Positions 1 through 4,860 of a DNA stretch of 6,641 nt are shown one piece after another (positions within the stretch are counted from its first letter, which is position 1; each line of letters opens with the position of its first letter). Source of the DNA: Bdellovibrionales bacterium (lineage in GTDB: Bacteria; Bdellovibrionota; Bdellovibrionia; Bdellovibrionales; UBA1609); the NCBI GenBank assembly GCA_028279085.1, contig JANQSX010000265.1:1-6641 (forward strand), read 5' to 3'. The translations under genes were made by a program, and so were the position numbers. Below the pieces are notes generated by a model, which did not search any database, was not told where the DNA came from, and saw nothing but the letters and a program-made list of their open reading frames with translations.

Positions 1-21
1 TTGCTTAAAAGAAATCTCTAT

Positions 22-489
22 TCAAGAGGCTTCCTTTTCTAGCTTTTCTTCAATCAGGTTTTCTATATCGTGAGCCCAATAATAGGTTGAACCATTGTCA
101 AAGCTCATAACTTCCTCGTCTTCTTCAAGGCTGGAAATATACTCATCCTTAGCTATGTCCCAAGATACTTCGTCCATTGTTTTGAGAATATCCGCTGTGG
201 AAAGCTCCAGCCAGCCAACTTTTGTTTCTGTGGGGTAACAGCCTTCAATCATACTTTCAAAGCTTTCTGCTTGATTAACAGGCTCTAAGTGTTCCTTAAG
301 AATATGCTCAATGACCCAATCTGTGTCATATTCACAGCCGACCCCTTCCATAAGCCTCATAAGGTCATCAGATCCGCAGTTATCACAGCGTCCAGTTGGA
401 GCTTTTTTATAACATAGATAACAAAAAGGTATGCTCTCCTGAAAAGCTAAATCTGTAAGTTGATTGTAAATTGTTTCTCTTTTAGACAT
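22..489 (-). CDS. Small zinc-ribbon protein of unknown function (155 aa)
   Basis: The start is the ATG whose complement is at 487-489. It is preceded on the minus strand by AAAGGAGGAAAC, a strong ribosome binding site. An in-frame ATG 32 codons further upstream exists, but it would add a low-complexity poly-Phe stretch and lacks such a site, so the shorter form is preferred. The N-terminus holds two Cys pairs, C23-x2-C26 and C35-x2-C38, forming a compact zinc ribbon. The rest is acidic and rich in Trp, Glu and Asp, with an SFDNGSTYYWAHDIE block near residues 129-143. It has no signal peptide or membrane segment, so it should be cytoplasmic. The pattern resembles small conserved hypothetical proteins I associate with plasmids and integrated elements, but I cannot assign a function. 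The zinc ribbon could bind nucleic acid or protein. Its 5' flank is the non-coding region at 490-863, and it diverges from the beta-flower/DUF3800 pair. Confidence 0.85.
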   Translation of the reverse strand: MSKRETIYNQLTDLAFQESIPFCYLCYKKAPTGRCDNCGSDDLMRLMEGVGCEYDTDWVIEHILKEHLEPVNQAESFESMIEGCYPTETKVGWLELSTADILKTMDEVSWDIAKDEYISSLEEDEEVMSFDNGSTYYWAHDIENLIEEKLEKEAS

Positions 490-588
490 GTTTCCTCCTT
501 TATGGTTAAAAATTGTCTCGCTTACCCTCTTAAAAAAAAAGAAAAACGACGGGAGCGGTTTGCAAGAAAACAAATGGGAGGGCAACCA

Positions 589-609
589 ATTTTTTGAGAA
601 TCAAAAAAT
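589..609. repeat. Perfect 9-bp inverted repeat with GAA loop
   Basis: The arms ATTTTTTGA (589-597) and TCAAAAAAT (601-609) pair perfectly around the loop GAA. The stem is almost all A-T. It is not followed by a U-tract that would make it a clear terminator in either direction. The function is unknown; it could be a protein-binding site or simply a product of the AT-rich sequence. Confidence 0.5.
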
Positions 610-634
610 AGGGAGGAACTGATTTTTTTCTTGA

Positions 635-655
635 GGACAATTTGAAAAATTGTCC
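635..655. repeat. Perfect 9-bp inverted repeat with GAA loop
   Basis: The arms GGACAATTT (635-643) and AAATTGTCC (647-655) pair perfectly around GAA (644-646). This is the same arm length and loop as the repeat 46 bases upstream, although the arm sequences differ. A dyad of this size in a divergent promoter region could be an operator. No regulator gene can be tied to it from the sequence. Confidence 0.5.
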
Positions 656-778
656 GGTCAAAGCAAGCGACCAGAGTGTTACAAAAAATAAGAGAGGAAA
701 AGCGAACCAGTAAGGAACTTAGAGAATAAAAAAAGAGTGTTCTGACCCCCATTTGGGGAGGCATCTAATCATATATAC

Positions 779-795
779 TATAACAATGCGTTATA
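779..795. repeat. 6-bp inverted repeat TATAAC-N5-GTTATA
   Basis: TATAAC (779-784) and GTTATA (790-795) form a perfect dyad with a 5-base centre, about 35 bases upstream of the -35 box of the plus-strand promoter. The spacing of half-sites (11 bp centre to centre) would suit a dimeric repressor, but the arms are short and AT-rich, so chance is possible. Confidence 0.35.
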
Positions 796-811
796 AATGA
801 TGCCCAAAAAG

Positions 812-824
812 GCCGATTATCGGC
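812..824. promoter_or_regulatory. Palindrome abutting the -35 box, possible operator
   Basis: GCCGAT-T-ATCGGC is a perfect 6-bp dyad around a single central base. It ends 4 bases before the -35 hexamer of the promoter at 829-857. It is much more GC-rich than its surroundings, which makes a chance palindrome less likely. A site here could bind a dimeric regulator of the beta-flower/DUF3800 pair. The regulator is not identified, and neither protein of the pair has an evident HTH. Confidence 0.4.
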
Positions 825-828
825 TAAT

Positions 829-857
829 TTGACTCTGATTAAAAGACCTATTATTAT
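829..857 (+). promoter_or_regulatory. Sigma70-type promoter for the beta-flower/DUF3800 pair
   Basis: TTGACT (829-834) and TATTAT (852-857) are separated by exactly 17 bases and match the vegetative consensus at 5 of 6 positions each. Transcription would be expected to start about 6-8 bases after the -10 box, at 863-865, on or next to the ATG at 864. This predicts a leaderless or nearly leaderless mRNA and fits the lack of a Shine-Dalgarno sequence before that gene. Overlapping -10 alternatives (for example TATAAG at 855-860) would move the start only to about the second ATG at 867. Confidence 0.65.
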
Positions 858-863
858 AAGAAA

Positions 864-1238
864 ATGATGAAAAATGTAATTTTTGACCGAAAAGGCACAC
901 CTTCCTTAAGAATTGTAAAAAAAAGCTATCTCGCAAGTTGTAGGCATAACATCTACGCAGGATACATAGAAAAAGATAGAGTGCATGATTTTAATGGCAC
1001 TCAAAGAGGATGGTTTGATGATGGAATTTTAAGAGATTTGAGCGGAAAATGTGTTGGTTTTGTGGAAAGTGCAAATGGAAAATGTCACCCCGTTTTTCCT
1101 TCAATAAAAACACCTAAAGGTTTTATTGAATTGCCAACACCTCCATTGAAGCCAGTATCTCAAGAAAAACCTTTCTCTCGGCCAGATTTTAAAAAAGAAT
1201 GGGCTGATAAAAATCCCTCAACCTTGATGATACCTTAG
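864..1238 (+). CDS. 4-fold beta-flower-like protein (124 aa)
   Basis: The protein begins VIFDRKGTPSLRIVKK and continues with Gly/Trp-punctuated segments: GYIEKDRVHDFNGTQRGWF (residues 33-51), DGILRDLSGKCVGFVE (53-68) and a Pro-rich tail (about 78-105). These repeated short beta-type units, with 'G-x-I' and 'D-x-x-G-x-x-x-G-W/F' patterns, match what I recall of the 4-fold beta-flower family of small, all-beta proteins with unknown function. No catalytic residues stand out. Two adjacent ATGs (864 and 867) could serve as start. Neither has a Shine-Dalgarno sequence, which fits the leaderless promoter just upstream. Its TAG stop shares one base with the GTG start of the DUF3800 gene, so the two are probably translationally coupled and may act together. 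Family assignment is from memory of the motif pattern and is moderately sure. Confidence 0.8.
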   Translation: MMKNVIFDRKGTPSLRIVKKSYLASCRHNIYAGYIEKDRVHDFNGTQRGWFDDGILRDLSGKCVGFVESANGKCHPVFPSIKTPKGFIELPTPPLKPVSQEKPFSRPDFKKEWADKNPSTLMIP

Positions 1239-2008
1239 TGAGCCTATATACCCTCTACTTAGATGATAGTAAGTGGGGTGGAAATCCTAATGAACCTAAA
1301 TATATGGTATGGGGTGGGCTTATTATTGAAGAGTCTGCTGAAGACACTCTAATAGAAGAACTTTTTAAACTAAAAAAGAATTTCAAATTAAATCCTTTTG
1401 ACCCAATAAAATTTAATCCGGGGAATAACAAAAGATATATTCCACAAAAAAATATAAGAGACCAAAATGAATTTCGTAAAAAAGTTGTTTCTCTTATTTC
1501 TTCTTCTGAAGTTACTTTAATAAGTGCATACTATGACGGAACAAAAAATTTAAGTTTTACTAAAATGGCTTCTCAACTTATAAATGACCTATCTGTGAGA
1601 TTTGAGTTCTTTATGTCGGAAAGACAATCTTCTAACAAACACAGAGGCTCTATGATACTAGCTTATCCGGGAAAAGAAGAGGCTTTTCCATTTAGCGAAA
1701 CATATTATAACATTCGGAAAGAGACAGCTACTCTTCATTCAAAAAGTTGGAGTTCCCCAAGTAAAAGACCTATCGTGCTTAGTTTATTAGAACCTTCTAT
1801 TTATTTTTCTTTTGAATCCCATAATCCATTGATACAAATAGCAGACTATGTAGCTGGTAGTGTTGCTTCTGCTGTAAAAGGAAAAAATGATATATACTTC
1901 AGTATGCTTAAACCTCGTTTCAGAAACATAAGAGGAAATATTAAAGGTATTGGATTGATTTCCTATCCTCACTACACAACTGAAATAGACCGCCTTTGTA
2001 AAAGATAA
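1238..2008 (+). CDS. DUF3800 family protein, putative RNase H-like nuclease (256 aa)
   Basis: The N-terminus LYTLYLDDSKWGG places D9/D10 at the end of the first strand, as in the 'YIDESG' start of DUF3800 proteins. The C-terminal HNPLIQIADYVAGSVASAVKG (residues 195-215) is the family's other hallmark, with D203 as the late conserved Asp. DUF3800 proteins are thought to have an RNase H-like fold and to be metal-dependent nucleases, though activity is unproven for most. The middle strand, where a further acidic residue is often found, reads GSMILAYPGKEEAF (137-150), so the usual acid may be replaced or displaced. The start is a GTG that overlaps the previous stop as TAGTG, with no Shine-Dalgarno sequence of its own, implying coupling to the beta-flower gene. 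The length is typical for the family. No strong terminator follows; a weak TTAAG/CTTAA hairpin with a T-run lies at 2019-2047. It converges with the integrase gene. Confidence 0.85.
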   Translation: MSLYTLYLDDSKWGGNPNEPKYMVWGGLIIEESAEDTLIEELFKLKKNFKLNPFDPIKFNPGNNKRYIPQKNIRDQNEFRKKVVSLISSSEVTLISAYYDGTKNLSFTKMASQLINDLSVRFEFFMSERQSSNKHRGSMILAYPGKEEAFPFSETYYNIRKETATLHSKSWSSPSKRPIVLSLLEPSIYFSFESHNPLIQIADYVAGSVASAVKGKNDIYFSMLKPRFRNIRGNIKGIGLISYPHYTTEIDRLCKR

Positions 2009-2047
2009 GTTTATCCAATTAAGGTTTCTCGCTTAAAAATATTTTTT

Positions 2048-2106
2048 GACGGGATTTTGACGGGATTTATCGGTTAGTAGCGGTTATCAGCGGTTACCAG
2101 CGGGAT
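2048..2106. repeat. Tandem short repeats (11-bp x2, then 10-bp x3-4)
   Basis: Two copies of GACGGGATTT(T/A) occupy 2048-2069. They are followed by in-phase 10-bp units CGGTTAGTAG, CGGTTATCAG and CGGTTACCAG (2071-2100), and then CGGGATA (2101-2107), which returns to the first motif. The period of 10-11 bases puts each unit on the same face of the helix, as expected for repeated protein-binding sites such as integrase arm sites. The block is clearly more GC-rich than its flanks. Confidence 0.6.
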
Positions 2107-2238
2107 AAAAAGGAGTGAATTTATATGGGTTTTAACTTATTTTAATGTTTTAAGAACTATCTCTAATCTCCCGTAGGGAACGCCATTTTCTCTCTTAACT
2201 CCTGGTATTGCTTAAGTTTTTTCTTTCAAATTTTATCA

Positions 2239-2262
2239 CGCTGTGATTCTCGCTGTGATTTT
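2239..2262. repeat. Tandem 12-bp repeat CGCTGTGATT(C/T)T
   Basis: Two adjacent 12-base units, CGCTGTGATTCT (2239-2250) and CGCTGTGATTTT (2251-2262), differ at one base. The first also overlaps a small dyad ATCAC-GCT-GTGAT (2235-2247). It lies between the 10-11-bp repeats and the integrase stop codon and is a second candidate for integrase or accessory-factor binding. Confidence 0.5.
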
Positions 2263-2311
2263 TAAAAAGCTCCTCATTTTTTATCTCTCATATCACTTTT
2301 TAAACAAACCA

Positions 2312-2371
2312 GTCATTCCCGTATAGTTCCGTTAATTCCCGCATACCCGTCATTCCCGCGAAAGCGGGAAT
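2312..2371. repeat. Degenerate direct repeats ending in an ATTCCCGC palindromic element
   Basis: GTCATTCCCG occurs at 2312-2321 and again at 2349-2358, with related TTCCCG/TTCCG units between. The right copy continues into a perfect 8-bp hairpin: ATTCCCGC (2352-2359), loop GAAA, GCGGGAAT (2364-2371). Hairpins of this sequence are a well known dispersed extragenic palindrome in many Gram-negative genomes. It sits 18 bases after the integrase stop codon. It could form a structured 3' end for that transcript, but lacks a U-tract on the minus strand. Confidence 0.6.
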
Positions 2372-2389
2372 CAAGTTTTAAACTTTCTT

Positions 2390-3544
2390 CTACTCATTTC
2401 CAAACAGGTTAAAAGCTTTTGTTGTTTTCTCTGCTGTATCTCTATTCAACAAGGCGATAACTTTGGCATACTTTTCCGTCATCCGACTGGAAGTGTGTCC
2501 CAAGCTTGCCTGTACTGATGACATATCCCTTGTAGCCATTAAAGCCATTGTGGCGTAAGAGTGTCTTAATATATGAGTTGAACGCCAAGGGAGTTTCAGT
2601 GCTACAAAACCGGCATTAAAAGCGGATTGGATAGCACGATACTTTAAAGGCTCTCCTTGCGTATCTGTAAAAACAAGTTCACCTTCTGTCTGTTGTTCTG
2701 CTTTGATGTCTTTCAGGATATTTATCAACTCATCTGAAAGAATTAACAAACGGGCGGAAGTTTCTGTCTTTGTCCTGTCTTCAATGTGAGGTCTTCTTGT
2801 ATTGTGATCCCACCTTATTATCCGAATAACCTTTGCCATTCTCTGCTCAAAATCTATAGCAGACCAAAGCATCCCGCAGGCTTCACCCACTCTCGCCCCT
2901 GTAAGAAGCATAAAGGTTGCAAGTCTCCAATAAACAGGATTGCTTCTGTGCTCCTTCAACCACTTTATCCATATTCTCAGTTCCTCCGGTCTTGCATAAT
3001 AATCAGGACGCTTGGGAGGAACAGACTTGTAGTAACACAACTTCCGATGTTTTTTTGTAATAGGAACATTAAAGTCCTCATCCACAAAATTGCGATACCA
3101 ATTCAAGATAGTGCTAAGGGCTTTTAACTCATGGATAAAAGTCTTTCTTCCTTTGTTTTTTGCTGTAGGGTGTGTTTTTAACCAGTTTATCCAAGCATGA
3201 ACAGCTTTGGCGTTGAGATGCTCCATTTTAATTTTTGAAAGAGGACCTTTCATAAAATAACGAAAATGAAACTCATAGGATTGCTGTGAAGACTTTTGCA
3301 ATAAAGGAAGAGCTTCTTTCTGATATTGGTTTAAACAATCGGAAAAAAACATAATTGGTTTTTCCTGATAAGCTTCTGAAGGGTTTTTTAAAAGTTGTTC
3401 TTTTTGTTTGTCATGCCAGACACAAGCCGCTGTTTTAGTTTTAAAGGTTTTGCACTTCTGGCGGACACCTTTGACATAAACCTGTGCTTGATAGCAAACT
3501 TTTTTCTGTCCGTTTTTCTTTATATATCTTTTGATTATAGCCAT
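2390..3544 (-). CDS. Tyrosine recombinase / site-specific integrase (384 aa)
   Basis: This protein inserts or excises a mobile element by recombining short attachment sites. Residues 1-50 (AIIKRYIKKNGQKKVCYQAQVYVKG...) look like the small N-terminal arm-DNA-binding domain, about 63-160 is the helical core-binding domain, and about 180-380 is the catalytic domain. All expected catalytic residues are visible: R218 in LLTGARVGEACG, K259 in RTKTETSAR, H324 and R327 in THILRHSYAT, H350 in SLGHTS, and the nucleophile Y359 in MTEKYAKV. The length is typical, so the enzyme appears intact. The start at 3544 has AAGGAGAT about 8 bases upstream, lying inside the preceding HTH gene, which overlaps it by 10 bases. 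The two are surely co-transcribed. The Lambda/phage-type integrase family is certain; the element type (phage, ICE or genomic island) is not. Confidence 0.97.
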   Translation of the reverse strand: MAIIKRYIKKNGQKKVCYQAQVYVKGVRQKCKTFKTKTAACVWHDKQKEQLLKNPSEAYQEKPIMFFSDCLNQYQKEALPLLQKSSQQSYEFHFRYFMKGPLSKIKMEHLNAKAVHAWINWLKTHPTAKNKGRKTFIHELKALSTILNWYRNFVDEDFNVPITKKHRKLCYYKSVPPKRPDYYARPEELRIWIKWLKEHRSNPVYWRLATFMLLTGARVGEACGMLWSAIDFEQRMAKVIRIIRWDHNTRRPHIEDRTKTETSARLLILSDELINILKDIKAEQQTEGELVFTDTQGEPLKYRAIQSAFNAGFVALKLPWRSTHILRHSYATMALMATRDMSSVQASLGHTSSRMTEKYAKVIALLNRDTAEKTTKAFNLFGNE

Positions 3545-3981
3545 GACTTAATCTCCTTTCGGTTAAGCCATGCTTTTAAGCTCTTTTGACGAAACATAAC
3601 TTTCTGGCCACACTTCACATAAGGAATTTTGCGAAGGGAAACCCAGTTATGAATTGTCTTGGGAGCTAATCCCAGCATTTCCGCAACAATTTTTACGCTT
3701 ACTAAATTTATTTGGTTGTCAAAGAGCTTTTCTTCCTTTGGACTATGCACATCTGGAGAAGTTTCTTTCAGAGTATTCTCTGTTTTCACTCCTTCCAAAG
3801 AAAGAGACTTTAGTTTAAACTCTTCTTTTCTTTTTGGCAACAACTCAATAACAAGCTGCCCTCTTTGATTTTTCTGCTTTGGCTTTTTATCCTTCTTACT
3901 GGAAAGATGTTTTTTCAATGATGAGTGTTGCTGTTTTCCAGAAGATAAGATTTGAAATTCAAAGCTTAGTTGCTTTTCCAT
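3535..3981 (-). CDS. Excisionase-like helix-turn-helix protein (148 aa)
   Basis: The C-terminal part, residues 92-142 (NLVSVKIVAEMLGLAPKTIHNWVSLRKIPYV...), is a MerR-type winged HTH of the HTH_17/excisionase class: 'VAEMLGLAPKTIHNWV' is the helix-turn-helix, and 'KVMFRQKSLKAWL' the following strand and helix. Such proteins bend DNA to favour excision or regulate the integrase. The first 90 residues are an unusual Lys/Ser/Gln-rich, probably disordered basic extension (KKHLSSKKDKKPKQKNQR near 23-40), making it about twice as long as a usual excisionase. The ATG has AAAGGAGGG just upstream. The stop lies 10 bases inside the integrase gene, and the integrase ribosome binding site is in this gene's last codons, so translation is likely coupled. 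Excisionase or directionality factor is the best guess; a pure transcription regulator is possible. Confidence 0.88.
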   Translation of the reverse strand: MEKQLSFEFQILSSGKQQHSSLKKHLSSKKDKKPKQKNQRGQLVIELLPKRKEEFKLKSLSLEGVKTENTLKETSPDVHSPKEEKLFDNQINLVSVKIVAEMLGLAPKTIHNWVSLRKIPYVKCGQKVMFRQKSLKAWLNRKEIKSWL

Positions 3982-4000
3982 TCTCTTACCCTCCTTTTTG

Positions 4001-4065
4001 AGTAGGGGGTTATTGTTTATTTCTTTTCCTCCTATAAAACCTTTTTTAAAAGAGAAACCCTACTC
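4001..4065 (-). promoter_or_regulatory. Long-range stem in the leader of the excisionase/integrase transcript
   Basis: On the minus strand, GAGTAGGG (complement of 4058-4065) can pair with CCCTACTC (complement of 4001-4008), closing a 49-base loop. It lies just upstream of the excisionase ribosome binding site (complement of about 3989-3996). The loop itself contains a second AGGAGG-like sequence (complement of about 4027-4032) with no start codon at useful distance. The structure could modulate translation initiation of the excisionase. A TATAAG -10-like hexamer lies immediately upstream (complement of 4064-4069), but I see no good -35 box. Confidence 0.35.
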
Positions 4066-4119
4066 TTATATTTTTTTTAGCCTCCACTCACTTGAAGTAA
4101 AGGGACTACGTTCGCCTTT

Positions 4120-4140
4120 GGCGACGACCTAAAGGTCGCC
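4120..4140. repeat. GC-rich hairpin GGCGAC ... GTCGCC
   Basis: GGCGAC (4120-4125) pairs with GTCGCC (4135-4140) around a 9-base loop. An alternative inner stem GACC-TAAA-GGTC (4126-4137) competes with it. A palindrome ACTTGCAAGT follows at 4145-4154. The block is far more GC-rich than its surroundings and looks like a dispersed repeat or an RNA structural element. The function is unknown. Confidence 0.45.
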
Positions 4141-4176
4141 CTTGACTTGCAAGTTCGTTTCGGCTGGTAAGCAACC

Positions 4177-4208
4177 AAAAAAATAAGACCTGTCCCTAAC
4201 CAGTCTTA
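4177..4208 (-). terminator. Rho-independent terminator for a minus-strand transcript
   Basis: On the minus strand the arm TAAGACTG pairs with CAGGTCTTA (one bulged G) around a loop of about 8 bases (complement of 4184-4208). It is followed directly by seven U residues (complement of 4177-4183). This is a standard intrinsic terminator. No gene ends nearby: the closest upstream minus-strand gene stops at 4863, over 650 bases away. It therefore either ends read-through from the HEPN-like operon or marks the end of a non-coding RNA. Confidence 0.6.
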
Positions 4209-4518
4209 CCGAATGAACAGCCGTCTAAACCTTCTAAAACCTAAAATGGAATTTTTATTTTCTGTTTAATGAAATGAAAACTGACTTCTTCACCTCTATT
4301 GTCCGACTCACAAACGACAGATTGAGGAAAACCAGAAAAAGCAAAACAGACTAACACAAGCTGAACCTTATCCAGCCTTCACCTTCACCATCCACTGCTT
4401 ACCAGTATTCATCTTTTCACATTCACACTCTCATCTACTTTCTACTTCCGGCTTTTCCCCAGTTTCCCGCTCCCTTTTTTTATCTTTTAATTTTTTTATT
4501 TCTTTATTTCCCTAACCT

Positions 4519-4635
4519 AAACTACTAACAACATAAATATAATCTCCTCCGATTCGTAATCACTTCCTCGAAATCTCGATGAGGGGGAGTGATTACGAAT
4601 CGGTATCTTAAAAAAGCCTGTGTTGTTAGTAGTTT
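4519..4635. repeat. Nested double inverted repeat (15-bp outer, 16-bp inner arms)
   Basis: The outer arms AAACTACTAACAACA (4519-4533) and TGTTGTTAGTAGTTT (4621-4635) are perfect complements. Inside them, CCGATTCGTAATCACT (4549-4564) and AGTGATTACGAATCGG (4588-4603) are also perfect. The inner stem can extend five more pairs, including two G-U, to close a 13-base loop at 4570-4582. The two stems are separated by unpaired 15- and 17-base flanks. Two independent perfect arms of this length, concentric on one point, are very unlikely by chance. The left internal flank contains TATAAT (4538-4543). No protein is encoded. Candidates are a cruciform-type recombination or replication site, a tiny non-autonomous element, or a structured RNA. 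Confidence 0.8.
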
Positions 4636-4656
4636 GAAACCAGTTCTAAAAACTTA

Positions 4657-4680
4657 GACTACATACCCGACTACACACCT
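4657..4680. repeat. Tandem 12-bp direct repeat
   Basis: GACTACATACCC (4657-4668) and GACTACACACCT (4669-4680) are adjacent and identical at 10 of 12 positions. The repeat lies 21 bases to the right of the nested inverted repeat, so it may belong to the same site. Only two copies are present, so it is not an iteron array. Confidence 0.4.
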
Positions 4681-4718
4681 TAAGTCTGACGAATTTTACT
4701 TTTAATAGGTTTCACAGA

Positions 4719-4752
4719 CTGAAAAAATAGCCCTTAAAAGCTATTTTTTCAG
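4719..4752. terminator. Perfect 13-bp hairpin, likely bidirectional terminator
   Basis: CTGAAAAAATAGC (4719-4731) and GCTATTTTTTCAG (4740-4752) pair perfectly around an 8-base loop. In either direction the descending arm carries six U residues after a short GC-containing stem top, the shape of a two-way intrinsic terminator. It is 111 bases downstream of the 391-aa gene and is the best candidate for ending that minus-strand operon. The GC content of the stem is low, so efficiency is uncertain. Confidence 0.55.
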
Positions 4753-4802
4753 AAGAAAAAATTTAGAATTTTATCATCAAAAAATCTGAGTTTTATTGGA
4801 TT

Positions 4803-4860
4803 AAATCCCCCTTTCCTCAAGCCCCCACAAAGGGTAAGGGGCTCTGCGGAAGGGGAATTT
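4803..4860. repeat. 58-bp imperfect palindromic element
   Basis: AAATCCCCCTTTCC (4803-4816) and GGAAGGGGAATTT (4848-4860) form an outer stem with one mismatch and one bulge. AGCCCC (4820-4825) and GGGGCT (4838-4843) form an inner stem around a 12-base loop. It begins two bases beyond the stop codon of the 391-aa gene. Palindromes with AAATCCCCCTT ends are common as dispersed intergenic repeats in many bacterial genomes. Here it may also protect or end the 3' end of the operon mRNA. Confidence 0.6.

Larger units (their letters stand above)
490..863. other. Non-coding divergent intergenic region with small inverted repeats
   Basis: This 374-base stretch separates the minus-strand zinc-ribbon gene from the plus-strand beta-flower/DUF3800 pair, so it must hold both promoters. 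The plus strand is strongly purine-rich between about 600 and 740. It contains perfect short inverted repeats at 589-609, 635-655, 779-795 and 812-824, and a CCCC-ATTT-GGGG hairpin near 747-758. The plus-strand promoter is clear (829-857). I could not find a convincing promoter for the minus-strand gene. An open frame on the minus strand at 522-764 has no ribosome binding site and low-complexity composition, and I do not consider it a gene. Confidence 0.6.
2009..2389. other. Repeat-rich non-coding region at the integrase 3' side, possible attachment region
   Basis: No gene is visible in these 381 bases between the convergent DUF3800 and integrase genes. The stretch holds three separate groups of short direct repeats (2048-2106, 2239-2262, 2312-2371) and a TCCC-GTA-GGGA mini-dyad near 2169-2179. 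Integrase genes commonly sit next to their attP/attL site, and integrases with an N-terminal arm-binding domain recognise short direct repeats there. The location is therefore suitable for an attachment site, but no core sequence or target gene can be identified from this window alone. A Shine-Dalgarno-like AAGGAG at 2110-2115 leads only to a six-codon frame. Confidence 0.45.

Noticed and set aside
490..585. N-terminal extension of the zinc-ribbon protein to an upstream ATG
   Set aside because: The extension encodes a poly-Phe run from an A-tract and lacks a ribosome binding site, whereas the internal ATG at 489 has an excellent AGGAGG.
522..764. 80-codon minus-strand open frame in the intergenic region
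   Set aside because: There is no ribosome binding site, the composition is low-complexity Phe/Ser/Arg-rich as expected from a pyrimidine-rich strand, and it overlaps several inverted repeats.
2107..2145. AAGGAG followed by an ATG frame (MGFNLF, then stop) on the plus strand
   Set aside because: Only six codons; no similarity that would support a truncated gene. It may be a leftover gene start, but the sequence gives no proof.
2786..3127. Plus-strand open frames inside the integrase, excisionase and DUF3800 genes (for example 2786-3127, 3395-3589, 3659-3868, and 1787-1972 on minus)
   Set aside because: They are antisense shadows of well-supported genes, without ribosome binding sites or protein-like composition.
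4274..4355. 26-codon plus-strand frame in the gene-free region
   Set aside because: No ribosome binding site, unremarkable basic composition and no partner gene; expected by chance.
4525..4553. GGAGGAGA followed by ATG on the minus strand within the nested inverted repeat
   Set aside because: The frame ends after five codons (MLLVV). The sequence is better explained by the inverted repeat arms.
4519..4635. Integron attC site
   Set aside because: The arm ends do not fit the RYYYAAC/GTTRRRY core motifs and the integrase lacks the integron-specific patch, so attC is not supported.
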